Assembly: GCF_018294505.1 (NCBI RefSeq)
Contig: NC_057801.1
Span: forward strand, 843,505,465 to 843,569,464
Source of the DNA: Triticum aestivum
Taxonomy: Eukaryota > Streptophyta > Magnoliopsida > Poales > Poaceae
Length of the DNA: 64,000 nt
Direction: 5' to 3'
Each line of letters starts with the position of its first letter. Positions within the stretch are counted from its first letter, which is position 1. This document shows positions 1-10,672 of this stretch, one piece after another. The notes under the pieces are model-generated. The model was given only the letters and a program-made list of their open reading frames with translations. It had not been told where the DNA came from and ran no database searches. Position numbers and translations under genes: made by a program.

Positions 1-21
1 CCCTAGTCCAGGACTCCCTCA
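1..21 (-). mobile_element. Edge of a Gypsy LTR (same family as T2/T3), continuing left of the window
   Basis: The first 21 bases are the reverse complement of the LTR start TGAGGGAGTCCTGGACTAGG seen at 41456, and they resemble the LTR end at 27128-27148. The sequence then switches directly to Copia LTR sequence that matches 7638 onward. A minus-strand element of this family therefore appears to be inserted in the C1 3' LTR, with its 5' LTR terminus here. The target duplication cannot be checked because the other end is outside the window. Confidence 0.75.
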
Positions 22-1117
22 CTCCCCAACACTGAACACTCTCTCATCGGATTTGGATCTGGTGGAAAGAAGATTTGAGTGGAAAGCAACTTGGGGAAGG
101 CTAGAGATCAAGATTCATATGGTAGGAATGGAATATCTTGGCCTCAACACATGAGTAGGTAGTTCTCTCTCAGAAAATGTATGCTGGAAGTGTAGATTCA
201 GTCTGATGGCTCTCTCCATGAATGAAGAGGAGGTGGAGGGGTATATATAGCATCCACACAAAATCTAACCATTACACACAATTTACCAAACTTGGTGGGA
301 CCGAATCAACAAACTCGGTCGCACCGATTTAGTAAACCTAGTGACCGTTAGGATTTTTGGTGGGACCGAAATGCAACTCGGTAGGACCGATATGGTTAGG
401 GTTAGGGCATAATGTAATCTCGGTGAGACCGATTACACAAACTCGGTGAGACCGATTTTGGTAATTAGCTAACCAGAGAGTTGGTCAGGAAAACTTGGTT
501 GGACCGATTACTCAAACTCGGTGGGACCGATTTTGGTAATAAGTTAACCAGAGAGTTTGCATTGTAATCTCGGTAGTACCGATTTCTCAAACTCGGTGAG
601 ACTGATTTTGATAGTGGACATACACAGAGAGATTACAATCCCATCTCGGTGAGACCGAGATCTCTATCGGTGAAACCGATTTGCCTAGGGTTTGTGGCAG
701 TGGCTATGTCATCTGAACTCGGTGGCACCGGATAGAAAGAATCGGTATGGCCGAGTTTGACTTTAGGTTTAGGACATATGTGTGAAGGTGGGAAAGTAGT
801 TGAGGGTTTTGTAGCATATCACTAAGCACTGTGGAGCAAGAAACTCATTAAGCAACACCTCATCCCTTCTTGATAGTATTGGCTTTTCCTATAGACTCAA
901 TGTGATCTTGGATCACTAAAATATAAAATGAAGAGTCTTGAGCTTGAAGCTTTAGCCAATCCTTTGTCCTTAGCATCTTGAAGGAGTTCCCACAACCTTT
1001 AGTCCATGCCACTCCATTGTTGAACTCATCTGAAATATACTGGATAAAAGTGTTAGTCCAACAAGAGATATGTTGACATTAATTACCAAAACCACCTAGG
1101 GAGCACTTGTGCTTTCA
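22..1117 (-). repeat. C1 3' LTR, partial
   Basis: Positions 24-1117 align base for base, with scattered differences, to 7638-8740. The last bases on the plus strand are GTGCTTTCA in both copies, giving the TG...CA ends on the minus strand. About 600 bp of the LTR is missing on the left, where the Gypsy LTR edge at 1-21 interrupts it. Confidence 0.92.
290..750. repeat. Array of short dyad motifs TCGGT-N3-ACCGA in C1 3' LTR
   Basis: About fourteen copies of a 13-base interrupted palindrome, TCGGT then three bases then ACCGA (most often TCGGTGAGACCGA or TCGGTGGGACCGA), are spaced irregularly at about 20-60 bp. Several have one mismatch. The same array is present in the 5' LTR at about 7895-8375. 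The function is unknown. Confidence 0.85.
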
Positions 1118-1133
1118 ATCTCCCCCTTTTTGG
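1118..1133 (-). promoter_or_regulatory. Polypurine tract of C1
   Basis: Directly inside the 3' LTR end, the minus strand reads CCAAAAAGGGGGAGAT. This is a typical plus-strand primer tract for a Copia element and fixes the inner edge of the 3' LTR at 1117. Confidence 0.9.
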
Positions 1134-3070
1134 TAATTGATGACAACATACATCGAAGCTTTAGATAAAGATATAGAGAATAGCAAGTAAAGCTTTGGAA
1201 AGACATGTAACAAGCATAGGCTCCCCCTACATGTATGCAATCATGTGAATATGAAATATAGAAGCATGTGAGAGCATAACCATGATAGAGCAGGCAATGT
1301 GTTACATGTATCTTGGCCATATGCATCAGAGCAAAAAGTATTAAAGGAAATACCTTCATGCCCATGAGTCCTTCTTGCAAACAGTATGTACATCAGCAAG
1401 AATTCCTCATACACATGATTGTGATGCATATACTTACCTTGTAGTCTTGAGTTGGCTTAGGATGGAATGAACCTGCGTAAACAAGGTTAGATAACACAGA
1501 TACATCTACTAGCCAGAGCAAACAGAAGAAACCACAAGAATACCAAGACTGGGATGACATGTAGAGAGTGAGTACTAAGTACCACATTTGATTAGACATG
1601 TCCCCAAGAGTAAAGGTATGCAATGAGTTTAAATTATTTCTTCCCTTAGATGTCTTGCTCCCCCTGAATCTAGCATGGGATATTGGGAGAAGATAGGGAA
1701 TAGAAAGTCAGAGCTGAAAGATACAAGTGAACAGAGCTAATGCAAACTAATGCAAATAAACACATATGAACATGTCTTTCCCCTCAAGAAGACATGTGGC
1801 ATCTCTCCTCTTGAACACCAAGCATCTGGGATCCCTGAGAAATACTTTCTACTTGAGTATTCTCTTCCCCTGGAGATCTCTCTCTCCCCCTGAGAAGGTG
1901 ATACTCTCTCTCTGATGTGATCTCTCTCTAAATGATAAGCTTTGATGTGATCTCTCTCTCCCCCTTTGACATCAATTTCCAAGAAGGGTTTTCTGGAATC
2001 TGTCGAATGGGTTTGGTCCTTGAGTCACAGCACAAAGCAATGATAAAAATGTGATGCTTGTAGAGGACAAGATTCATTGAGTGGAGCTGGATCATAAGAA
2101 ACACAGAATAAGTGGCAAGGTGTTTTTCCTGTGTGTGAAATCGGTGGCACCGAGTGGTATGCTTCGGTTGTACTGAAAGGGTTCGGTTGGACCGAAAATA
2201 ACAAATCGTTGTAACCGAGTTCATCGCAAAAAAAAAACTTGTCACCTCAGCTCACTAGACAAATAAGATCTCACAAAGATTTGCAAGGAATTTACTGAAT
2301 GATATGCAATGAATTGGATGCAGAAAATGTAGAGCAAACAGAAAGAAATTTAGATGAAGTTTTTTTTGAAAGGGGAAACAAATATGCATGAGACAAATGC
2401 AAGAACACTGAAAAGAACACAAGAGAACTTCATCTAGAGATGGTCGGCGACAAAGTCACCTATGTTAGAGTATATTGACTTAGGAGTCAAGTGAGATCAC
2501 TTGATCATAGGTCATACTCATCGTTTAAGCTCAAAATGGGGTTGCCATTTTTCGTTTAAGCATCTTGATGTATTCACATCTTGTCGAGTTACTTTAGCTC
2601 ATGACTTGGAGTAAAGCTTCTCTAAGATGGAATAACATACCTTGGTTGGTGGTGTAGTCCATGTAGTTGAACTTGTGTGGGTTGCTCACGGTTGATGTTG
2701 CTGATCAAGAGTTGGGAGCACCACTTGGAATTTGAGTTCATCTACCTACATGGGTTAGTTCTTGCAAGGAAGAGCACTTTTGTATCCAAAAATGACAATC
2801 ATGAAGCTCAACATAGAATTTGTCAAAGGATATGTTGGAATGGTTCCATGCTTCCTTGTCTTCAACCACCTTTGTGTAGAGACTTGGTGATGTAGAGATT
2901 GCTCAAGATATGAGTTGGTTACAACCTCATGGAATTAGATTCATCCAAGTACCTACATGGGTTAGATAACATGCAAGATACAAATATATCCAAGACATAA
3001 GATTTTCATCATAAGAGAGATATCAAGGATTAGTCATAAGCTCATGTCTTGCATGTATCCAATGGAGTTT
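1134..3070 (-). other. C1 region between RNase H and 3' LTR, no intact gene
   Basis: About 1.9 kb at the envelope-like position of SIRE-type Copia elements. Only short broken frames are present. It contains clusters of CTCTCTCCCCC-type tracts (about 1850-1965) that mimic the polypurine tract. At 2137-2222 there are four more TCGGT...ACCGA-type dyads like those in the LTR. I see no transmembrane protein that could be called an envelope. Confidence 0.6.
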
Positions 3071-4504
3071 CTACTCCAAGTTTGAGGCATCAATGATGTT
3101 CAATTCTCCTCTTAACCTGGAAAACACTTTCTCATCAAGAGGTTTAGTGAATATATCTGCTAATTGCTTTTCGGTGCGAACATGCTTAAGATCAATGTCA
3201 CCCTTAGCAACATGATCTCGAATGAAATGATGACGAACTTCAATATGCTTAGTTCGAGAATGTTGCAGAGGATTATGACCAATTTTGATAGCACTTTCAT
3301 TGTCACAAAGCAATGGAACATTTTTCACATATATCCCATAATCTTTAAGAGTTTGGGTCATCCAAAGTAATTGAGCACAACATGAACCAGCGGCAATGTA
3401 TTCCGCTTCGGCGGTGGATAAGGATACAGAGTTTTGTTTCTTGGAGGACCAAGACACAAGAGATCTACCAAGAAATTTACAAGTACCCGAAGTGGACTTT
3501 CTATAAACCTTGTGTCCGGCATAGTCTGATTCGGAGTAGCCAACAAGATCGAAAGAGGCTCTCTTAGGATACCAAATGCCAAATTTTGGTGTATGGATTA
3601 AGTATCTCACTATGCTTTTCACGGCCTTAAGATGACATTCTTTAGGAGCATCTTGATATCGTGCACACATGCACACACTTAGCATGATATCGGGATGTGA
3701 AGCACATAGATATAACAATGAACCAATCATAGAGCGATAAACCTTTTGATCAACCGGTTCACCATCTTTGGTTAAGTCAAGATGTCCACTAGTAGGCATG
3801 GGTGTAGTCATACCTTTGCATTCTTGCATATTGAACTTCTTGAATAAGTCCTTGGTGTACTTCGTTTGAGAAACAAAAGTACCTTCCTTAGTTTGCTTGA
3901 TTTGCAACCCAAGAAAGAATTTGAGTTCACTCATCATAGACATCTCAAACTTCGCCGACATTAGCTTCCCAAACTTTTCACTAAAATGAGGGTTAGTTGA
4001 ACCAAATATAATATCATCAACATAGATTTGGAACACAAATAGTTCTCCATTAACCCTTTTAGTAAAAAGAGTAGAATCAATTTTCCCAATTTCAAAGCCT
4101 TTTTCAATAAGGAACTTGGTCAAGCATTTATACCACGCTATAGGAGCTTGTTTAAGACCATAAAGAGCTTTGTGAAGTTTGTAAACATGATTTGGTTTCT
4201 TAGGATTGACAAAGCCGGGAGGTTGTTTAACATAAACTTCCTCCTCTATTTCACCATTTAGAAAAGCACTTTTAATGTCCATTTGGTACAAGGTGATATC
4301 ATGATGATTAGCATAGGCAAGTAAGATGCGAATGGACTCAAGTCTAGCAACGGGAGCATAAGTCTCACCATAGTCCATACCTTCGACTTGTGTGTAGCCT
4401 TGTGCGACAAGACGTGCTTTGTTGTGAACTACTTGTCCATCTTCATCTTGCTTGTTGCAAAACACCCATTTGGTACCGATGATGTTGTGGTTGTTGTCGG
4501 GCTT
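3071..4504 (-). pseudogene. C1 reverse transcriptase and RNase H domains
   Basis: This is the C-terminal part of the Copia polyprotein, which makes cDNA from element RNA inside the virus-like particle. The open frame shows the RT motifs in order: [22 protein letters not shown], the active-site block YVDDIIFGS, and then the RNase H block with STAEAEYIA and CDNESAI, ending [11 protein letters not shown] near the stop at 3071-3073. The frame is open upstream to a TAG at 4505-4507. That stop lies inside the conserved WTLV..KP block, so it is a premature stop and not the real start. The methionine-like start at 4465 is a GTG codon inside the domain and is not biological. The domain itself looks complete. 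Only the linkage to integrase is broken. Confidence 0.93.
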
Positions 4505-4656
4505 CTAAACCAATGTCCAAACTTGGTTCCTCTCAAAGTTGTATAGCTCTTCATGCATATCATTTATCCAATCCGGATCTTCCAATGCTTCTTCGACCTT
4601 CATAGGTTCAATGCTAGAGATGAAAGAATAGTTTTCACAAAAGTTGGCTAAACGAG

Positions 4657-5895
4657 TTATAGAGAGAGTGATTCTCCCGGTTTGAATATCATTGTAGATT
4701 TGCTCGACGGGATGGTCTTGAGCAATTCTTGCTCGAACTCGTGGAAGCTTTTGCTTGGTTCTTGGTTGAACTTCTTCTTCATCTTGTTCTTCTTCTTAGC
4801 CTTCTTCATTGTTGGCATTGTCGTTCTCTTGTCGTGGTGGAGAAGGAGGTCGTTGACGTTCATCTTGATGCACTTCCTCGTTTTCTTCATCTTGGCGTGT
4901 CCCACTTGTGGATGCTTCCGTTGTCGTGAAGTAGAAGCTTCCACTTGGACGGACGAGGTACTCTCCTTCACCTCCGTTGGACGGACCTTGCCACTGGACA
5001 AGTCTTGGATTGCTTCCGAAGGATCTTTGTCTCCTACATCAATTGGCAATTGCTCTACTTGCGAGCCGTTAGATTCATCAAACTTCACATCTACCGTCTC
5101 TTCAACCTTTCGGGTGAAATTGTTGTAGACATGGTAAGTGTGAGAGTTTGAGCCATAACCTAGTAGGAAACCTTCATGAGACTTAGGAGCAAATTTAGAA
5201 CGACGATGCTTATCAAGAATGTAGCACTTTGAGCCGAATACTCGAAAGTATCCAACTTGGGGTTTGTTACCGGTGAGGAGCTCGTATGCCATCTTGCCGA
5301 GTAGCTTGTGAAGATACAAGTGATTTGTTGCATGACAAGCTGTCTCAACCGCTTCTGCCCAAAAGTGCTTTGGCATCTTGTACTCATCAAGCATCGTTCT
5401 CGCCATTTTGATGAGCGTCCGGTTCTTCCTCTCAACAACTCCATTTTGTTGAGGTGTGTACGTAGCCGAGAACTCGTGTGAAATTCCTTCTTCGTCAAGA
5501 AAGGTGTCCACATTTGCGTTCTTGAACTCCGTTCCGTTGTCGCTGCGAACCTTCTTGATCTTCATTTCACATTGGTTTTGGGCCTTCCTAGCGAAGTTTT
5601 TGAAGATCTTTTGGACCTGCGATTTATCATCGAGAAAGAACACCCACGTAAATCTTGAAAAATCATCAACTATAACTAGACCAAAAGAATTTCCACCGAG
5701 ACTCTTGTAAGAGTTGGGACCAAAGAGATCCATGTGAAGTAGCTCAAGTGGCCTCCTTGTGGTCATGATGTTCTTCACGGGATGCCTTCCTCCAACCTGT
5801 TTACCTGCTTGACAAGCACTGCAAAGTCTATGCTTATCAAATATGACATCGTTAACACCAAGGATATGATTCCCTTTAATAAGCTTGTCAAGGTT
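4657..5895 (-). pseudogene. C1 integrase with GAG-pre-integrase segment
   Basis: Inserts element cDNA into the host chromosome. The frame shows CQAGK from the zinc-binding pre-integrase part (before the ATG-like start at 5778), then the catalytic D, D and E in LHMDLFGP, VRSDNGTEF and NGVVERKNRT. Conserved C-terminal blocks follow: FGSKCYILDK and GFLLGYGSNS. The true frame continues back to the TGA at 5896-5898. After about residue 280 from 5778 the frame slips: the translation becomes rich in Lys/Met, while another frame gives the expected acidic linker. It ends at 4657-4659 on an out-of-frame stop, so at least one frameshift separates integrase from RT. Confidence 0.9.
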
Positions 5896-6987
5896 TCACA
5901 TACCAACATGACCTAATTGTCTATGCCATAACCAACCTTTTGAGGATTTTGCAATGAAGCAAGTTTTAGGTTGAGCCTTTTTAGTGAAATCAACAATGTG
6001 TAGATCACCTCTACGTATGCCGGTAAAGACCATTTTATGATTGTCTTGACGAAACACTTGGCAATCTACTTCAGTAAATAAGACACTGAAACCAAAATCA
6101 GCAAGTCTAGATACTGAAAGTAAGTTGTATCCAAGAGATTCAACGAGCATGACATTTTGTATGGAGCTATCATGTGATATGGCCACCTTACCAAGGCCAA
6201 CCACCTTACCCTTTGAGTTGTCACCGAAAGTGACATACTTTCGAGGACTATCATTTTCAGCAAGCTCACGAAACATGTCTTTATCTTCGGTCATGTGATC
6301 GGTACATCCACTATCAAGAACCCATTCCTTTCCTCCTGACATATTTCCCCGAAGATTTGCCATAAGACCAAAGTGTCTCATTGCATCATCAAGATCAAAG
6401 TCACTATCATCATCCTCATCATAGTATCCATGTTCAACATCGTCATGTGGTGGATCAAATCCTAGAGAGGGTGATTCGTTAGAGTGTGTTTGACAATGAT
6501 CTTGCTTATGAATTTTTATAGCTTTGGAAATAATATCACTAATAATTCCAACATCTCCTTTGGCACGCATAAGGTTTGTAAGTTCAAATAGACGATCACC
6601 AAACATAGGATCACTAGTATTCATCTTACTCAAAGAGATAGACTTATGGAGAATTTCATCTGGATTTTTCAAGGAATAATTTGGAAATCGTTCCTCAAGA
6701 AATTTCCATATAGTGTAGGCACACTCAAGAGAAGGCAAACATCCAATCAAGTTTCTAGGCAATCCTCTAATAATAAGTTCAGCAGTTCTAAGATTCCTAA
6801 CCATGTCAATTGACTCATCAAGAGTAGGATGCATAGGATCAACATGAGGTGCACAAGGGCTAACAATATACTTGTTCAAATGATATTGATTGAAAATTAC
6901 AAGCATCTCATTTTTCCACTCATGAAAATACTCTCCATCAAGAATAGGCACTCTATGTCTAAGACTCTCCAAAGTAGACTCATCCAT
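5896..6987 (-). pseudogene. C1 gag fused to protease, zinc knuckle missing
   Basis: Gag forms the particle and the aspartic protease cuts the polyprotein. I place the start at the ATG at 6985-6987 (MDESTLESLRH); the upstream frame to 7041 overlaps the leader next to the primer site. Gag-like sequence (WKFLEERFP and others, about residues 30-190) runs into an acidic stretch and then straight into the protease motif WVLDSGCTDHM, followed by LLSVSRL and, at the end, the pre-integrase HRQLGHVGM. No CCHC zinc knuckle is visible between gag and protease, where Copia elements normally have one. This points to an internal deletion. The frame ends at TGA 5896-5898, and the same frame stays open into integrase, so a single nonsense change splits the polyprotein. 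Confidence 0.88.
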
Positions 6988-7028
6988 CTTCCTCCAATGG
7001 TGATTAAACCAAGGCAATGGAGACCAAA

Positions 7029-7040
7029 GCTCTGATACCA
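7029..7040 (-). promoter_or_regulatory. C1 primer binding site
   Basis: The minus strand reads TGGTATCAGAGC two bases after the 5' LTR end. This is the classical initiator tRNA-Met primer site of plant Copia elements and fixes element orientation and the LTR inner edge. Confidence 0.95.
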
Positions 7041-7042
7041 CT

Positions 7043-8740
7043 TGTAGGACCTTGAGAAGAGGTGTCTTGAGGGGGGGGGGTGATTAGACACTAAGTACCA
7101 AAGTTGCAGTTTTTAGCCTTTTTAAGTTTAAGTGGAGTTTAGGCACAAGTTTAACATTCATAACATATAGCAAGCAAGCATGCAAAGAGTATATGAGCAG
7201 CGAAAAGTAAAGCATGCAACTTGCAAGAATGTAAGAGGAAGGGTTTTGGACGATTCAAACGCAATTGGAGACACAGATGTTTTTGGCGTGGTTCCGATAG
7301 GTGGTGCTATCGTACATCCACGTTGATGGAGACCTCAACCCACGAAGGGTAACGGTTGCACGAGTCCACGGAGGGCTCCACCCACGAAGGGTCCACGAAG
7401 AAGCAACCTTGTCTATCCCACCATGGCCGTCGCCCACGAAGGACTTGCCTCACTAGCGGTAGATCTTCACGAATTAGGCGATCTCCTTGCCCTTACAAAC
7501 TCCTTGGTTCAACTTCACAATCTTGTCGGAGGCTCCCAAGTGACACCTAGCCAATCTAGGAGACACCACTCTCCAAGAAGTAACAAATGGTGCATTGATG
7601 ATGAACTCCTTGCTCTTGTGCTTCAAATGATAGTCTCCCCAACACTCAACTCTCTCTCATAGGATTTGGATCTGGTGGAAAGAAGATTTGAGTGGAAAGC
7701 AACTTGGGGAAGGCTAGAGATCATGATTCATATGGTAGGAATGGAATATCTTGGCCTCAACACATGAGTAGGTAGTTCTCTCTCAGAAAATTATGCTGGA
7801 AGTGTAGGTTCAGTCTGATGGCTCTCTCCACGAATGAAGAGGAGGTGGAGGGGTATATATAGCCTCCACACAAAATTTAACCGTTACACACAATTTACCA
7901 AACTCGGTGGGACCGAATCAACAAACTCGGTCGGACCAATTTAGTAAACCTAGTGACCATTAGGATTTTCGGTGGGACCGAAATTCAACTCGGTAGGACT
8001 GATGTGGTTAGCGGTAGGGCATAACGTAATCTCGGTGAGACCGATTACACAAACTCGGTGAGACCGATTTTGGTACTTAGCTAACCAGAGAGTTGGTCAG
8101 GCAAACTCGGTTGGACCGATTACTCAAACTCGGTGGGACCAATTTTGGTAATAAGTTAACTAGAGAGTTTGCATTGTAATCTCGGTAGTACCGATTGCTC
8201 AAACTCGGTGAGACCGATTTTGATAATGGACATACACAAAGAGATTACAATCCCATCTCGGTGAGACCGAGATCACCGACGAGATCCCTATCGGTGAAAC
8301 CGATTTGCCTAGGGTTTGTGGCAGTGGCTATGTCATCTGAACTCGGTGGCGCCGGATAGAAAGAATCGGTATGGCCGAGTTTGACTTTAGGTTTAGGACA
8401 TATGTGTGAAGGTGGGAAAGTAGTTGATGGTTTTGGAGCATATCACTAAGCACTGTGGAACAAGAAACTCATTAAGCAACACCTCATCCCTTCTTGATAG
8501 TATTGGCTTTTCCTATAGACTCAATGTGATCTTGGATCACTAAAATATAAAATGAAGAGTCTTGAGCTTGAAGCTTTAGCCAATCCTTTGTCCTTAGCAT
8601 CTTGAAGGAGTTCCCACAACCTTTAGTCCATGCCACTCCATTGTTGAACTCATCTGAAATATACTGGATTAAGTGTTAGTCCAACAAGAGATATGTTGAC
8701 ATTAATTACCAAAACCACCTAGGGAGCACTTGTGCTTTCA
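7043..8740 (-). repeat. C1 5' LTR, complete (about 1.7 kb)
   Basis: Plus-strand ends are TGTAGG and GCTTTCA, the TG/CA pair expected of an LTR. The outer part matches 24-1117 nearly base for base, and the inner edge abuts the primer site. It carries the TCGGT-N3-ACCGA array at about 7895-8375 and a short G run at 7071-7080. The 5' flank starting at 8741 (GCTTCC...) is unrelated DNA. Confidence 0.94.
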
Positions 8741-9120
8741 GCTTCCACACGGGTGGGTTTCATGGAGGCATTTGAATGTGGCAAGTACGCGTGTTCAGCC
8801 GGGCATGCAGCGAGTAGCGCCCTCGACTCTGACGTAGGACACCCCGCCGTTCTTCCACTGACGTGTGGGCTCTTTGGGTACATGGCCTACATGTCAGTGA
8901 CCCAATGGAGGCAGCACACAGCAGAGGAACCTTTGGTGGGCCAGGGCGGTCAGAAGCGGGCATTTCGTAAACCGATGATTGTTCATTGAGTGTGACGTCA
9001 TCTTTTTCATGTAGATAAGCCTACTATGTTGATAGCCCGTTCGATACGTTGTGATTCATAAAGACCACTGAAAACATCAATGTTTTGCTTATCATAGATA
9101 AGATTGAATAATACCCGTAA
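8741..9120. other. Unassigned DNA right of C1
   Basis: Moderately GC-rich sequence with short open frames in both directions, none with a recognisable motif or splice pattern. I see no gene or repeat that I can name. Confidence 0.5.
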
Positions 9121-9405
9121 CAATCCATGTCCTTAACAAAGGGTGCATGCACGTATAGGTTGAGCATGTGTCTTGCGTCATGTACTATGTGCATGCAGGC
9201 GTGCGAGTTTTGCGTGCATGCAAGGGTACGTTTTTGTGTTGCATGCATGTGTGCGTACGTGCGTGTGTTCGTGAGTGCATGTGTACGTGTCAGTGTTGCA
9301 CGCCTGCATGCGTGCGTGTGTTTGTTATGTGTATGTGTCAGTGTTGCACGCCTACATGCGTGCATGTCTTGCGTGCGTGCATGTGTACGTGCGGGATGAG
9401 GCTAC
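9121..9405. repeat. Imperfect TGCGTG/CATGCA simple repeat tract
   Basis: Alternating purine-pyrimidine sequence made of GCATGC, GTGCGT and GTACGT words. Within it a longer unit, GTGTCAGTGTTGCACGCCT, occurs twice about 50 bp apart. Cysteine-rich translations of this tract come from the simple repeat and are not genes. Confidence 0.8.
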
Positions 9406-9419
9406 ACGTCAGTCGACTG

Positions 9420-9990
9420 ACTTTTTCATCTCTGGTCATAAGATTTTCCAGCCGTTGGATACGAAATCAAGGGTCTATAGTTTATACCAAACTCCACCCG
9501 CCCGAGCCGCCAGCCACCACCGACCGAACCGCCGGCCCCCACCGCCCGCGGCCGGCCCGCGCCGCCACGCCGCCCCGAAACCACTCCCCACCGCCGTTCC
9601 GCCGCTGCACCGACCATCCTTCTAGCNNNNNNNNNNNNNNNNNNNNNNNNNNNNNNNNNNNNNNNNNNNNNNNNNNNNNNNNNNNNNNNNNNNNNNNNNN
9701 NNNNNNNNNNNNNNNNNNNNNNNNNNNNNNNNNNNNNNNNNNNNNNNNNNNNNNNNNNNNNNNNNNNNNNNNNNNNNNNNNNNNNNNNNNNNNNNNNNNN
9801 NNNNNNNNNNNNNNNNNNNNNNNNNNNNNNNNNNNNNNNNNNNNNNNNNNNNNNNNNNNNNNNNNNNNNNNNNNNNNNNNNNNNNNNNNNNNNNNNNNNN
9901 NNGCACCTAGCTTTTTCTCCGGCGATCCCCACCCCACCGCCGGCGACTGCCAACCAGAGGTCTCACGACTTCGAATACCCACTGACCACT
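9420..9990. other. GC-rich island around an assembly gap (N at 9627-9902)
   Basis: Both sides of a 276-base N run are strongly C-rich and CpG-rich (CCGCCGGC, CGCCGCCACGCC), unlike the AT-rich surroundings. This could be the 5' part of a gene or of a DNA transposon, but the gap hides the middle and no reading frame is convincing. Open frames through the N run are meaningless. Confidence 0.5.
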
Positions 9991-10152
9991 AATTTATTAC
10001 CATTTCTGTCCTTCATATACACGCTGACGGGTGGGCCCTATGGTAGTGTGCGCTGCTGAATATTGACCGTTTGACTGGTCAATTGATCGTGTCATCAACA
10101 AATTACGGAGCTGTATGGTGAGCTAGTGACTGTATGATCACCCTAAAATGTA

Positions 10153-10312
10153 CTCCCTCTGTTCCCAAATATTTGTCTTTCTAGACATTTCAAATGGTTA
10201 CAACATACAGATATATGTAGACATATTTTAGAGCATAGATTCGCTTATTTTGCTTTGTATGTAGTCATTTGTTGTAATCTTTAGAAAGACAAATATTTAG
10301 GAACGGAGGGAG
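10153..10312. mobile_element. Stowaway-type MITE 1
   Basis: It is 160 bp, with terminal inverted repeats CTCCCTCTGTTCCC and GGAACGGAGGGAG, AT-rich and largely self-complementary (TATTTGTCTTTCTAGACA against TAGAAAGACAAATA). It is flanked by TA on both sides (10151-10152 and 10313-10314). It is a non-autonomous Tc1/mariner derivative. Confidence 0.95.
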
Positions 10313-10512
10313 TATTTTATTAACACAATACGGACTCAAACTACCATTTCTTTCTTTCATATACGGGCTGACAGGTGGGCCCCACGGTTACGCGCCCCGA
10401 TGGTGCAACACTAGTTGCGCCATGTGGAATATTTGACTGGTCAATTGATTGTGTCATCAACAAAATACGGAGTTGTACGTGTGAGCCAGTGACCGTATAA
10501 TCATGACATGTA

Positions 10513-10670
10513 CTCCCTCCATTCCTAATTATAAGTCTTTGTAGAGATTCTACTATGGACCACATATGGATGTATATAGATGCATTTTAAAGTGTGGATT
10601 CACTCATTTTGCTCCGTATGTAGTCCATAGTGAAATATCTACAAAGACTTATATTTAGGAACAAAGGGAG
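10513..10670. mobile_element. Stowaway-type MITE 2
   Basis: It is 158 bp, with terminal repeats CTCCCTCCATTCC and GGAACAAAGGGAG (one side mutated), and is flanked by TA at 10511-10512 and 10671-10672. It is related to MITE 1 but diverged. Confidence 0.95.
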
Positions 10671-10672
10671 TA

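Larger units (their letters stand above)
22..8740 (-). mobile_element. Copia LTR retrotransposon C1 (SIRE/Maximus-like), degenerate
   Basis: The order on the minus strand is 5' LTR (7043-8740), initiator-Met-type primer site, gag-protease-integrase-RT/RNase H, a long untranslated 3' part, polypurine tract and 3' LTR (22-1117, cut by another insertion). Protease, integrase, RT and RNase H occur in Copia order (integrase before RT). The LTR starts TGAAAGCACAAGTGC. The roughly 1.95 kb between RNase H and the 3' LTR is the position where SIRE-lineage elements carry an envelope-like region. The assignment to Maximus is from memory of the LTR start and should be treated as likely, not proven. The polyprotein is broken by at least two stops and a frameshift, so the copy is not autonomous. 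Confidence 0.88.
9991..10672. repeat. Tandem duplication (two about 340-bp units) each containing a Stowaway MITE
   Basis: The stretch before the first MITE (TACCATTTCTGTCCTTCATATAC, GGTGGGCCC, TTTGACTGGTCAATTGAT, TGTCATCAACAAA, GTACTCCCTC) is repeated in the same order and spacing before the second MITE (from about 10338). The MITEs sit at the same place in both units. The simplest reading is that one unit with its MITE was duplicated. Confidence 0.8.

Noticed and set aside
1134..3070. Envelope-like gene of a SIRE-type Copia element
   Set aside because: Only the position fits. No long frame, signal peptide or membrane helix is seen.
4682..5128. 148-codon plus-strand frame opposite C1 integrase linker
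   Set aside because: Shadow of the acidic integrase linker (GAA/GAT-rich on the other strand gives Leu/Phe-rich translation).
9168..9992. Long frames through the gap at 9627-9902 and the cysteine-rich translation before it
   Set aside because: The frames consist of undetermined bases and a TGCGTG simple repeat.
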